Positions 17,200-25,920 of a stretch of DNA of 62,789 bases are shown piece after piece. The DNA comes from Eubacterium sp. GTDB lineage: Bacteria > Bacillota > Clostridia > Lachnospirales > Lachnospiraceae. The notes beneath the pieces were generated by a model. That model was not told where the DNA came from, ran no database searches, and saw only the letters and a list, made by a program, of their open reading frames with translations. Position 1 is the first letter of the stretch. Each line of letters begins with the position of its first letter. The stretch spans positions 1 to 62,789 of the forward strand of contig JAFUPY010000072.1 of the NCBI GenBank assembly GCA_017472565.1. The letters are read 5' to 3'. Made by a program: the position numbers and the translations under genes.

Positions 17200-18648
17200 A
17201 TGAAACTTAACATGTCCGTTTTTTATGATTGGTTAAAAGATTTCCATCCAACTGCCGAAATACGTTCGGATGCAATTGAAATTGATACCGTTCGTCTGTT
17301 TTCCAATAACATGACACCGAAAAGCAATTGTCTTTACATCGGAAAGTTAAAGGATTTATTTGTAAATGGCAGTGACAAAGTTATCTGTACTCACAATAAT
17401 GATATTCTGATCCTTGATACAGATGATGAAGAGGACGTTCTGAACTCGGTATTAAATGCGTTTGAATTCTATTCCAAATGGGACAATGCCCTGCTGGAAC
17501 TGCTCAGTTCCAACTCCATGCTGCAGGATTTTTTGGATGCATCAGAAACAGTATTAAAAAGGCCGATTTTTATACTGGATGCAGGACAGCGGCTTCTGGC
17601 AATGAGCCAGAACTACCCCCTTGGTTCTGTGGATGCACAATGGGATGAGCTGATCATGGACGGCAGTTCCAATATGGAAATGATCGTGAAACTGAACCGT
17701 ACGCAGCCGGAACGTTTTCTTCGCAAGGGAATCTACACTCTGGACGACAGTTTTGGCACTCCACATGGAGGACAACATTACAACTTCTTCGTCAATGAAA
17801 AGTGGGTTGGAAAACTGGTCATGATCGACCTGGACCAAAAGATTACCAAAGGAGAAACCTGTCTATTGACGATTCTCTGTCAGCAATTTGATAAATGGTT
17901 CCATGCCCACATTCAGGAGTTGGACGCCCTCCAGCAGGATCGACTTCTGTGTGCCGCCCTTGCCAATGCAGAAAATGACAACAGCGAGTTGGTACGCTCC
18001 CTGAACATCCATGGCTGGTCTGATACAGACAAACTAATCCTTATCCAGGTAAATGCCCCCTATCAGCCATTTAACATTAACACTCATTTTTGCAGAACCA
18101 TCAACCATCAGTTTTCCAATATTTTTGCAGTCAGCTTCCGATATTCGGTTTGTCTGTTGTGCAACCTGTCTCTGATGAATAAGGAAAAAACATTTCAGGA
18201 ATTGCTGCCACTGCTTCAAGCGGGAAAATATTATGGTGTTATCAGCCAGGAATTTACAATGACAGATTCGTTCCAGAAAAATTATCTCTACACAGAAATC
18301 ACCGGCGAATATTGTGAAAAAAAAGCCGGCAAATTATACAACGGCGAAGACTATATCATGAAATATATCTTCCACGAGATGCCAAAGCAGACTAACGCAG
18401 ACCTGTGTCACCCTGCCCTTCGAAAGCTGTTGGAGTATGACAAAAAACACCATTCTGATTTCGTACAGACCTTACAGGTATATCTGACCTGTGAACGCAG
18501 CAATGTAGAAACTGCTAAGGCATTGAATCTTCACCGCAACTCTCTGTCTTATCGATTAGCAAAATTGCAGGAACTGCTGGAAGCGGATCTGGATGATGCA
18601 GATACAAGGCTCCATCTGCTGCTGTCATTTCAATTCATTGAGCAATAA
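17200..18648 (+). CDS. PucR-family transcriptional regulator
   Basis: This 482-residue protein ends with the PucR-type helix-turn-helix (ERSNVETAKALNLHRNSLSY followed by RLAKLQELLEADL), the usual position in the family. The upstream part has no obvious enzyme motif and probably senses a ligand. The start at 17200 (MKLNMSVFYDW) has AAAGGAG 8 bases upstream; the earlier codon at 17143 lacks a site. PucR-type proteins usually activate catabolic genes in response to the pathway substrate. The divergent URO-D-like gene is the natural target, sharing the 223-base gap between them. A strong hairpin follows at 18697. Confidence 0.85.
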   Translation: MKLNMSVFYDWLKDFHPTAEIRSDAIEIDTVRLFSNNMTPKSNCLYIGKLKDLFVNGSDKVICTHNNDILILDTDDEEDVLNSVLNAFEFYSKWDNALLELLSSNSMLQDFLDASETVLKRPIFILDAGQRLLAMSQNYPLGSVDAQWDELIMDGSSNMEMIVKLNRTQPERFLRKGIYTLDDSFGTPHGGQHYNFFVNEKWVGKLVMIDLDQKITKGETCLLTILCQQFDKWFHAHIQELDALQQDRLLCAALANAENDNSELVRSLNIHGWSDTDKLILIQVNAPYQPFNINTHFCRTINHQFSNIFAVSFRYSVCLLCNLSLMNKEKTFQELLPLLQAGKYYGVISQEFTMTDSFQKNYLYTEITGEYCEKKAGKLYNGEDYIMKYIFHEMPKQTNADLCHPALRKLLEYDKKHHSDFVQTLQVYLTCERSNVETAKALNLHRNSLSYRLAKLQELLEADLDDADTRLHLLLSFQFIEQ

Positions 18649-18696
18649 ATCAGGAAGCCGCCGTATCTATCTGCATGAAAAATAATAACCATATAC

Positions 18697-18737
18697 AAAA
18701 AGCCGCCCCGCAGCCTTACGGCCACGGGACGGCTTTT
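18697..18737. terminator. Bidirectional terminator between pucR-type gene and PFOR gene
   Basis: AAAAGCCGCCCCG and CGGGACGGCTTTT form a long stem around a 14-base loop. T runs follow on both strands, so it can end both the plus-strand regulator and the minus-strand PFOR transcript. Confidence 0.9.
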
Positions 18738-18823
18738 CTAGGATATTTTTAGTTCAAGACTAACACATTTATATGGGGCGATACCCCGGCAATGACTCTG
18801 TGTTCCAAAGTTCACTGCACCAA

Positions 18824-21800
18824 TTATTCTGCTTTCTTTCCGTAGAATGCCTGCAGTTTTTCAAGATATTCGTATCTTTCTTTTGCAGCTTTTTCGGATG
18901 CAGCAAATAATTTTTCTGCTTTTTCCGGATCCATTCTTGCAAGAGCGTTGTAACGTACTTCGCCATTTAAGAACTCTTTGTAATCTTTTGTAGGAGCTTT
19001 GGAATCAAGCATAAATCCTGCTTCGCCTGCTGCTACTTTTCTTGGATCGAATCTGAAGTTATGCCAGTAACCTGCTGCTACGGCATCTTTCATTTCTTCC
19101 TGTGCCTTGGACATACCTTTCTTGATACCATGGTTGATACATGGAGCGTATGCAATGATCAGGGATGGACCTGGATAAGCCTCTGCCTCAGCAATTGCTT
19201 TTACGCACTGTGCGTAGTCAGCACCCATGGATACCTGAGCAACGTATACATAACCATAGCTCATTGCGATACTTGCAAGGTCTTTCTTCTTGATTTCTTT
19301 ACCGCCAGCTGCGAACTGTGCTGTTGCACCTGTTGGTGTTGCTTTGGATGCCTGACCACCTGTATTGGAGTAAACTTCTGTATCAAATACCATGATATTG
19401 ATATCCTGACCAGATGCCAATACATGATCTAAGCCACCGAAACCGATATCGTAAGCCCAGCCGTCACCACCAAAGATCCACTGTGATTTCTTTGAAAGGA
19501 ACTGTTTGTCTTTCAACAGTTCTTTTGCTCTTGCTCCAGACTGTGCTTCCATTGCTGCTACAAGGCGATCGGTAGCTGCACCGTTTTCGATACCACTATT
19601 GTAAGTAGCTAACCAAAGCTGTGCCGCTTCTTTTACTTCTTCATGCATTGCATTTGCAGCTACGTCTTTTACGATACCTTTCAATCTTTCACGGATTGTT
19701 TTTGCACCAAGGTACATACCCAGACCAAACTCAGCAGCATCTTCAAATAAGGAGTTGGACCAAGCCGGACCCTGTCCTCGTTTGTTTACTGTATATGGTG
19801 TAGATGGTGAGGAGTTACCCCAGATAGAGGAACATCCTGTTGCGTTTGCAATATACATTCTGTCACCGAATAACTGTGTCAGAAGTTTTGCGTAAGGTGT
19901 TTCACCACAACCAGCACATGCGCCTGAGAACTCAAGCAGTGGCTGTTTGTACTGAGAACCTTTTACTGTATCAGGTTTGAATTTTTCAAAAATTTCAGGT
20001 TTGTCAGAAACTGTCATACCATAATCAAAGTGTTTCTGTAATTCGTCTGCATTGCTTAAGAAGTCAGACAGTGTGATTGCATTTGTAGGACATACAGATA
20101 CACAGCTTCCGCAACCTGTACAGTCATATGCAGATACAACCATAGAAACTTTATATGGTGTGCCTTTCAGTTCGATTGGTTTGAAACCTTCTGGAGCGTT
20201 TGCCACTTCTTCGTCTGTACATACAGCTGGACGAATGGTTGCATGTGGACATACATAAGAGCAAAGATTACAAGCCACACATTTTGTTGGTTCCCAGATA
20301 GGTGTTAATGTTGCAATACCACGTTTTTCGTAAGCGGAAGAACCGGATGGTGTGGAACCATCAGCATATTTGCTAACAACAGATACTGGAATGGTATTAC
20401 CTAACTGTGCGTTTACTTTTCTCTGAACGTCGTTAACGAAGTCAACAACATCTTTGCGGTCGCCTGTTACTGGTGCGCCAAGCAGATCTTCTTCTTCTGC
20501 TGTTAACCAGCTTTCTGGAATTTCAATTTTGTTTACCGCATTGATACCAGCGTCGATAGCGTCATAGTTCATCTGAACGATAGCGTTACCTTTTTTGCCG
20601 TAAGCTTTCTTCGCAGCTTCCTTCATATATCCTACAGCATCTTCAACAGGAATGATTTCTGTTACTTTAAAGAATGCTGCCTGAAGGATGGTGTTTACAC
20701 GATTGCCAAGTCCGATTTCCTGACCAAGTTTTACTGCATCAATAGTATAGAAATTGATATTGTTTTCTGCCAGGTGACGTTTTACCTGGCCTGGAAGTAC
20801 TTTGTCCAGTTCTTCCACATCCCATGGGCAGTTTAACAGGAAGGTACCGCCTGGTAAGATATCCTGTACCATGTCGTATTTGAAAATATATGCGGTACAA
20901 TGACATGCAACGAACTCACATTTACCAATCAGATATGTGGAATGGATCTTTTCCTGACCAAAACGAAGGTGAGATACAGTTACACCACCTGATTTTTTGG
21001 AGTCATAGTCAAAGTACGCCTGTGCGTATTTATCTGTATTGTTACCAATGATCTTGATAGAGTTCTTGTTGGCACCAACCGTACCATCAGAACCAAGACC
21101 CCAGAACTTACAGTTGATTGTTGATTTTGGAATCGTACCAGTATGCACTTCGAAGTCAAGAGACAGTTTTGTCATATCGTCCTTGATACCGATTGTGAAT
21201 TCTGGTTTTGTGTTGTTGTGGAATACAGCCATAAGCTGACCAGGTCTTGTATCCTTGGAGCCCAGACCATAACGGCCGTGGAATACTTTGATACCTTCGA
21301 ACTTGGAACCTTTTAAAGCTGCAACAACGTCAAGGTATAATGGTTCACCGATGGAACCTGGTTCTTTTGTTCTGTCTAATACAGAAATCTTTCTTGTTGT
21401 GTGTGGAAGGGCATCAATCAATGCTGTTGTGGAGAATGGTCTGTACAGACGAACTTTAACAACACCAACTTTATCGCCACGTTTTACAAGGTAGTCTACG
21501 GCTTCTGTTAATGCTTCACAAACAGAACCCATAGCGATAACTACATGGTCTGCATCTTCTGCACCATAGTAGTTGAACAATTTATAGTCAGTACCGATTC
21601 GTTCATTGACTCTGTTCATACAGTTCTGAACAATGTCCGGCATATCGATGTAAGCTGGATTACACGCTTCTCTTGTCTGGAAGAAAAGGTCTGGATTCTG
21701 CGCGGAACCCATCTGGCATGGATTTTCCGGATTCAGACAGCTGTCACGATATGCTTTTAATGCTTCGAAATCGTACATTTCTTTCAAATCTTCATAATCC

Positions 21801-22357
21801 CATGTTTCAATCTTCTGGATTTCGTGTGATGTACGGAAACCATCGAAGAAGTTGATGAATGGAAGTCTGCCTTCAATTGCTGCCATATAAGCAACTGGAG
21901 TTAAGTCCATTACTTCCTGAACGGAAGATTCGCAGAGCATTGCCACACCAGTCTGACGACAGGCATATACATCAGAGTGATCACCAAAGATGTTTAACGC
22001 GTGTGATGCAATAGCACGAGCAGAAACGTTGATAACACCTGGAAGTCTTTCGCCTGCGATCTTGTAAAGGTTTGGAATCATCAGTAATAATCCCTGGGAT
22101 GCTGTGTAAGTAGATGTGAGAGCACCTGCTGCCAAAGAACCATGTACAGTACCTGCTGCACCTGCTTCAGACTGCATCTCTGTAATCTTAACAGTTTCAC
22201 CAAAGATGTTCTTTCTTCCCAGTGTTGCCCACTGATCAGAAACCTCAGCCATAACGGATGATGGTGTGATTGGATAGATAGCTGCCACTTCAGTATACGC
22301 ATATGACGCATGAGCTGCTGCTGTGTTGCCATCCATTGTTAACATTGAACGTTTCAT
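18824..22357 (-). CDS. nifJ: Pyruvate:ferredoxin (flavodoxin) oxidoreductase
   Basis: This 1177-residue single-chain enzyme converts pyruvate and CoA to acetyl-CoA and CO2 while reducing ferredoxin. It starts MKRSMLTMDGNTAAAHASYA with the pyrimidine-domain motif YPITPSSVMAE, contains the two-cluster ferredoxin insert (CVACNLCSYVCPH and CTGCGSCVSVCPTNAI), the ACAGCGETPY region, and the thiamine diphosphate site GGDGWAYDIGFGGLDHVLAS with the following NIMVFDTEVYSNTGGQ. Length and domain order are those of the homodimeric clostridial type. Start at 22357 has AGGAGG 8 bases upstream. It is monocistronic, with dyads in its 5-prime region. It is the likely source of reduced ferredoxin that Hdr-Flx would balance against NADH. 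Confidence 0.97.
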   Translation of the reverse strand: MKRSMLTMDGNTAAAHASYAYTEVAAIYPITPSSVMAEVSDQWATLGRKNIFGETVKITEMQSEAGAAGTVHGSLAAGALTSTYTASQGLLLMIPNLYKIAGERLPGVINVSARAIASHALNIFGDHSDVYACRQTGVAMLCESSVQEVMDLTPVAYMAAIEGRLPFINFFDGFRTSHEIQKIETWDYEDLKEMYDFEALKAYRDSCLNPENPCQMGSAQNPDLFFQTREACNPAYIDMPDIVQNCMNRVNERIGTDYKLFNYYGAEDADHVVIAMGSVCEALTEAVDYLVKRGDKVGVVKVRLYRPFSTTALIDALPHTTRKISVLDRTKEPGSIGEPLYLDVVAALKGSKFEGIKVFHGRYGLGSKDTRPGQLMAVFHNNTKPEFTIGIKDDMTKLSLDFEVHTGTIPKSTINCKFWGLGSDGTVGANKNSIKIIGNNTDKYAQAYFDYDSKKSGGVTVSHLRFGQEKIHSTYLIGKCEFVACHCTAYIFKYDMVQDILPGGTFLLNCPWDVEELDKVLPGQVKRHLAENNINFYTIDAVKLGQEIGLGNRVNTILQAAFFKVTEIIPVEDAVGYMKEAAKKAYGKKGNAIVQMNYDAIDAGINAVNKIEIPESWLTAEEEDLLGAPVTGDRKDVVDFVNDVQRKVNAQLGNTIPVSVVSKYADGSTPSGSSAYEKRGIATLTPIWEPTKCVACNLCSYVCPHATIRPAVCTDEEVANAPEGFKPIELKGTPYKVSMVVSAYDCTGCGSCVSVCPTNAITLSDFLSNADELQKHFDYGMTVSDKPEIFEKFKPDTVKGSQYKQPLLEFSGACAGCGETPYAKLLTQLFGDRMYIANATGCSSIWGNSSPSTPYTVNKRGQGPAWSNSLFEDAAEFGLGMYLGAKTIRERLKGIVKDVAANAMHEEVKEAAQLWLATYNSGIENGAATDRLVAAMEAQSGARAKELLKDKQFLSKKSQWIFGGDGWAYDIGFGGLDHVLASGQDINIMVFDTEVYSNTGGQASKATPTGATAQFAAGGKEIKKKDLASIAMSYGYVYVAQVSMGADYAQCVKAIAEAEAYPGPSLIIAYAPCINHGIKKGMSKAQEEMKDAVAAGYWHNFRFDPRKVAAGEAGFMLDSKAPTKDYKEFLNGEVRYNALARMDPEKAEKLFAASEKAAKERYEYLEKLQAFYGKKAE

Positions 22358-22393
22358 GTTAGTTCCTCCTAAAAATATCCTCATTTTATACCC

Positions 22394-22416
22394 GGCAAAT
22401 ACTTGTTACATTTGCC
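22394..22416. promoter_or_regulatory. Inverted repeat GGCAAAT-N9-ATTTGCC in the nifJ leader
   Basis: Two perfect 7-base arms separated by 9 bases lie about 40 bases upstream of the nifJ start codon. This could be an operator or a small leader hairpin; there is no T-run after it. Confidence 0.4.
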
Positions 22417-22607
22417 TAATTATTTATACAACTCTCGCACTGGAAATCAGTACGAATTCTGTTCCCTCTCAAAAGAACTGCCTTTAGGATATCAATAAGA
22501 TTGTATTTTTTCAAGTACAAAACTTTATTTTCCTAAAGCTTTTAGACAATTTTGGAGATTTTCACAAAATTTCCTGGAACAAATAGTTTTTATTAAGCAA
22601 TATTTAT

Positions 22608-22650
22608 ATTGTATTTTTTTAAAAACAATGTTGTATTTTTAACAATACAA
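22608..22650. promoter_or_regulatory. Tandem TTGT/ACAA dyads, Rex-like candidate operator
   Basis: The perfect dyad TTGTATT-tttaac-AATACAA (22631-22650) follows an imperfect ATTGT...ACAAT dyad (22608-22629). The TTGT...ACAA ends recall Rex redox-repressor sites (TTGTTAA-N4-TTAACAA), but the inner bases differ. A redox-controlled nifJ would make sense; the assignment is inference. Confidence 0.35.
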
Positions 22651-22896
22651 TTACTGTCATGTTACCAGGCCACTTTTTAGTTATTATCCAACATGAGCAG
22701 TTCCTGGAACAGATACGTAATTTCTCTTATTTTACTCCTTAGGACGCAAAAAAATTCTTCTATCGAGAACGCTATTTATATCTTGAAAAAAAATGTATAT
22801 GCAGTTAAAATTATGAAGTGTGCGTGCTTCTATCCATCACACACTGAAATCGATTCAATAAACCAGTTATTTTTATAAAAGAAAGGCTATGAAAAA

Positions 22897-24540
22897 ATGA
22901 TTAGTGCAAACAACGTAACCTTACGTCTTGGCAAAAAAGCTCTTTTTGAAGATGTAAACATCAAATTTACAGAAGGCAACTGCTACGGACTGATCGGCGC
23001 CAACGGTGCTGGTAAGTCTACCTTTTTAAAAATTCTTACCGGGCAGTTGGAACCAACCAACGGTGATGTATCTATCACACCTGGTCAGCGTCTCTCCTTC
23101 TTACAGCAGGATCACTTCAAATACGATGCGTACTCTGTACTGGATACCGTTATCATGGGTAACCAGAGACTGTATGACATCATGAAAGAAAAAGATGCTA
23201 TTTATATGAAAGAAGACTTTACAGACGAAGATGGTATCCGTGCCAGCGAACTGGAAGCAGAATTCGCAGAAATGGACGGATGGAATGCAGAATCCGATGC
23301 CGCTACTCTTCTTAACGGTCTTGGTATTGAAACAGAATTCCACTACTATATGATGGCTGACCTTACTGGTCCACAGAAGGTAAAGGTACTTCTTGCGCAG
23401 GCACTGTTTGGCAACCCGGACATCCTGCTTCTGGACGAACCTACCAACAACCTGGACTTAGATGCCATCGGCTGGTTGGAAGAATTCCTGATCAACTTCG
23501 AAAACACTGTTATTGTTGTCTCTCACGACCGTTACTTCTTAAATAAAGTATGTACTCACATCGCTGACATCGACTACGCTAAGATCCAGCTCTACGCTGG
23601 TAACTACGACTTCTGGTACGAATCCAGCCAGTTGATGATCAAGCAGATGAAAGAAGCCAACAAGAAAAAGGAAGAAAAGATCAAAGAGTTACAGGAATTT
23701 ATTTCCCGCTTCTCTGCGAACGCTTCCAAATCCAAACAGGCAACTTCCCGTAAGAAAGCACTGGAAAAAATCCAGCTGGATGAAATCAAACCTTCCAGCC
23801 GTAAGTATCCATACATCGACTTCCGTCCATCCCGTGAGATCGGTAACGAAGTTCTCATGGTAGAAAATCTGTCCAAGACAATCGATGGTGTAAAGGTATT
23901 AGACAACATCTCCTTTATCATCAGCCGTGAAGACAAGGTTGCTTTCGTTGGCGGTAACGAGCTTGCAAAAACAACTTTATTCAAGATTTTAACCGGCGAA
24001 ATGGAACCAGACGAAGGTACCTTCAAATGGGGTGTTACCACAAGTCAGTCCTATTTCCCAAAAGACAATACCGAAATCTTTGATACAGACCTGATTATCG
24101 TTGACTGGTTAACACAGTTCTCCGAAATCAAAGATGCTACTTATGTACGTGGTTTCCTTGGAAGAATGCTCTTCCCAGGAGAAGATGGCGTAAAGAAAAT
24201 GCGTGTTCTCTCCGGTGGTGAAAAAGTACGTGTCCTGTTCTCCCGTATGATGATCGAAGCATCCAACGTTCTGATCATGGACGAACCAACTGACCACCTT
24301 GATATGGAATCCATCACCGCACTGAACAACGGTATGATCAAGTTCCCTGGCGTTCTCTTATTCGCTTCCCGAGATCACCAGATCGTACAGACAACTGCGA
24401 ACCGCATCATGGAAATCCTTCCAAACGGAAGCATGATTGATAAGATCACAACTTACGACGAATATCTTGAAAGTGATGAAATGGCTAGAAAACGTCAGGT
24501 TTACACAATGAAGATGGAAGAAGAAGTGATTGAGGAATAA
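22897..24540 (+). CDS. ABC-F ATPase, YkpA/YbiT-like, with one degenerate ATP site
   Basis: This 547-residue protein has two ABC domains joined by a charged linker and no membrane spans, the ABC-F plan of ribosome-associated ATPases. Domain 1 has a normal Walker A (GANGAGKST, from residue 34), Walker B (DILLLDEPTNNLD) and H-loop SHDRYF, but its signature is LTGPQ at 156-160 rather than LSGGQ. Domain 2 has VGGNELAKTT at 351-360, in which two Walker A glycines are Glu355 and Ala357, an intact LSGGEK signature, Walker B LIMDEPTDHLD, and an H-loop in which His is Arg492. All three changed elements fall in the same composite site. It is alone, with a hairpin at 24557. Confidence 0.88.
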   Translation: MISANNVTLRLGKKALFEDVNIKFTEGNCYGLIGANGAGKSTFLKILTGQLEPTNGDVSITPGQRLSFLQQDHFKYDAYSVLDTVIMGNQRLYDIMKEKDAIYMKEDFTDEDGIRASELEAEFAEMDGWNAESDAATLLNGLGIETEFHYYMMADLTGPQKVKVLLAQALFGNPDILLLDEPTNNLDLDAIGWLEEFLINFENTVIVVSHDRYFLNKVCTHIADIDYAKIQLYAGNYDFWYESSQLMIKQMKEANKKKEEKIKELQEFISRFSANASKSKQATSRKKALEKIQLDEIKPSSRKYPYIDFRPSREIGNEVLMVENLSKTIDGVKVLDNISFIISREDKVAFVGGNELAKTTLFKILTGEMEPDEGTFKWGVTTSQSYFPKDNTEIFDTDLIIVDWLTQFSEIKDATYVRGFLGRMLFPGEDGVKKMRVLSGGEKVRVLFSRMMIEASNVLIMDEPTDHLDMESITALNNGMIKFPGVLLFASRDHQIVQTTANRIMEILPNGSMIDKITTYDEYLESDEMARKRQVYTMKMEEEVIEE

Positions 24541-24556
24541 TTTTGAAAATAGTAAT

Positions 24557-24576
24557 GGGGCTGCAATTGCAGCCCC
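24557..24576. terminator. Terminator between ABC-F gene and sortase gene
   Basis: The 20-base perfect palindrome GGGGCTGCAATTGCAGCCCC forms a strong hairpin 16 bases past the ABC-F stop, followed by TAAATTTTC on the plus strand. It also lies just past the end of the convergent sortase gene. Confidence 0.85.
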
Positions 24577-24587
24577 TAAATTTTCAT

Positions 24588-25316
24588 TTAACGTTCTATA
24601 GAAATAACCACAATTCGACCATCATCACTGCCATAACAGGTAGACAACGTCAGTAACTGTTTTCCATAAGTTGGTACCACTTCTGTCTGATATACTGCTT
24701 TTTCTGTAACAGCAGAAACTGCAGAATCAAATGCTGCCGCTGTCTCTGACATAATGAATCCATACCACGCATCATTTTTATCCAGCAAAGCAACTGCAAC
24801 CACGTCATAATATCTAACGCCTTCTGCCGTCTCAAATTCGATGGTCGGATGTGCCTCACAATAGGCCTCATCTGCATAGTTTGTCACATCAGCAAACATA
24901 GAACCATTGCGCATGTTGTGACCATAAATGATAAGATGATCGCCGTCTAAAGTTGTGTTCTCCTGTAAAAAAGGGACACCACCTGTACTGTCTTCACCTT
25001 CGAAATTACGATGCAAATATTTTTGTGTTTCTGTAGGGGTGTACATGACTGGATAATCTACTTCTGTTCCTTCAATGCAGATCCAGCCGATACAGTCTGG
25101 ATTTTCTGCAAACAAAGGAGTCAGATTCCGTTTTCTTAACACTTCTGCATCTTTATCAATCTGGGAATCTTCATTTTGTACAACAGCTTGTGTAAGTGCA
25201 TCAAAATCTGCTTTCTCTTCCTTACTCTGTGAGATTTCACGAAAAATCATGACACAGGATAATAACAATACCACTACTAATAGAATAATAATGACAGATA
25301 TATATTTTTTCATCAT
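24588..25316 (-). CDS. Class B-type sortase
   Basis: This 242-residue membrane-anchored transpeptidase has an N-terminal signal anchor (YISVIIILLVVVLLLSCVMIF, in part) and the class B sortase core: DYPVMYTPTETQKYLHRNF, GGVPFLQ, the histidine in HLIIYGHNMRNGSMFADV, and the catalytic cysteine in LLTLSTCYG followed by an arginine in DGRIVVISI. Start at 25316 has GGAG 6 bases upstream. It is the last gene of the surface locus, about 37 bases after the small SipW-type protein. The only sorting-type signal visible nearby is PPQTGD in the protein at 32049-32969, which is not a classic class B motif, so the substrate relation is uncertain. Confidence 0.9.
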   Translation of the reverse strand: MMKKYISVIIILLVVVLLLSCVMIFREISQSKEEKADFDALTQAVVQNEDSQIDKDAEVLRKRNLTPLFAENPDCIGWICIEGTEVDYPVMYTPTETQKYLHRNFEGEDSTGGVPFLQENTTLDGDHLIIYGHNMRNGSMFADVTNYADEAYCEAHPTIEFETAEGVRYYDVVAVALLDKNDAWYGFIMSETAAAFDSAVSAVTEKAVYQTEVVPTYGKQLLTLSTCYGSDDGRIVVISIER

Positions 25317-25353
25317 GGCATTCTCCATTATTCTTTATTGGGATTTACCAAAT

Positions 25354-25920
25354 TTAAGGTGCTGCTGTGATCATTCCGTCTGCACCTAATGTTACGCCCC
25401 AACTGTTGGTTACTGCACTTTGCGGTTCACTCTGAATCGCCTCTGCAAAAACTTCTATTACCTGTTTGTAGCCATCCTCTTCCGTTAAAACAATAGACGC
25501 ATTAAGAAGTTCTGTCGTCAGGTTATTTGGAGACTGACTCTCTGGTGCTACCGGAATTGTATAATAATAGGTATCATTAGAACCCTTAATCCAGCCATTC
25601 ATAGGAGTGATTTCCGGAAGTTCTGATTCTTTGGCTACAATCTCGTAATTACCATCACCGAGGTCATTTACCCAATAAGAGACTAAGCGTACACGCAAAT
25701 ACGCATCAATGTTACTGGTGTTTTTTACCTTGATACTGTTTTTTTGCGTCAAAGGTGTATCTGTTTGCTCTACCACTTCACAGGAAACCTGCGCTGGTGT
25801 AAACTGATTTTTCTTCTCTTCCGTCTGCTTGAACATATAGGCATACACAGAGCCACAGGCTGTTACGGCGATAAGTATAAGGACAAGGATGAGCAAACCT
25901 CTGAATTTTTCTTTTCTCAT
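25354..25920 (-). CDS. Secreted TasA/camelysin-like protein with SipW-type signal
   Basis: This 188-residue protein has a long N-terminal hydrophobic stretch (RGLLILVLILIAVTACGSVY) followed by AYMFKQTEEKKNQFTPAQVS, the pattern of SipW-processed signal peptides and the first strand of TasA-like beta-sandwiches. The remainder is predicted beta-rich (KNTSNIDAYLRVRLVSYWVN), with no LPXTG motif. Its ATG directly follows the stop codon of the 1620-residue protein gene, so they are translationally coupled. It is probably a minor subunit or partner of the surface structure. Confidence is good for secretion and moderate for the TasA-like fold. Confidence 0.7.
   Translation of the reverse strand: MRKEKFRGLLILVLILIAVTACGSVYAYMFKQTEEKKNQFTPAQVSCEVVEQTDTPLTQKNSIKVKNTSNIDAYLRVRLVSYWVNDLGDGNYEIVAKESELPEITPMNGWIKGSNDTYYYTIPVAPESQSPNNLTTELLNASIVLTEEDGYKQVIEVFAEAIQSEPQSAVTNSWGVTLGADGMITAAP

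Larger units (their letters stand above)
22358..22896. other. Divergent promoter region of nifJ and the ABC-F gene
   Basis: This 539-base very AT-rich region separates two divergent genes. It contains an inverted repeat near the nifJ start (22394-22416) and a TTGTATT dyad at 22631-22650 with a related imperfect one just before. Short readings in it lack convincing ribosome binding sites, so I call no gene. Confidence 0.6.

Noticed and set aside
22693-22878. Plus-strand open frame of 61 residues before the ABC-F gene
   Set aside because: It has no ribosome binding site, an AT-rich composition with no family-like motif, and occupies the promoter region of the divergent genes.
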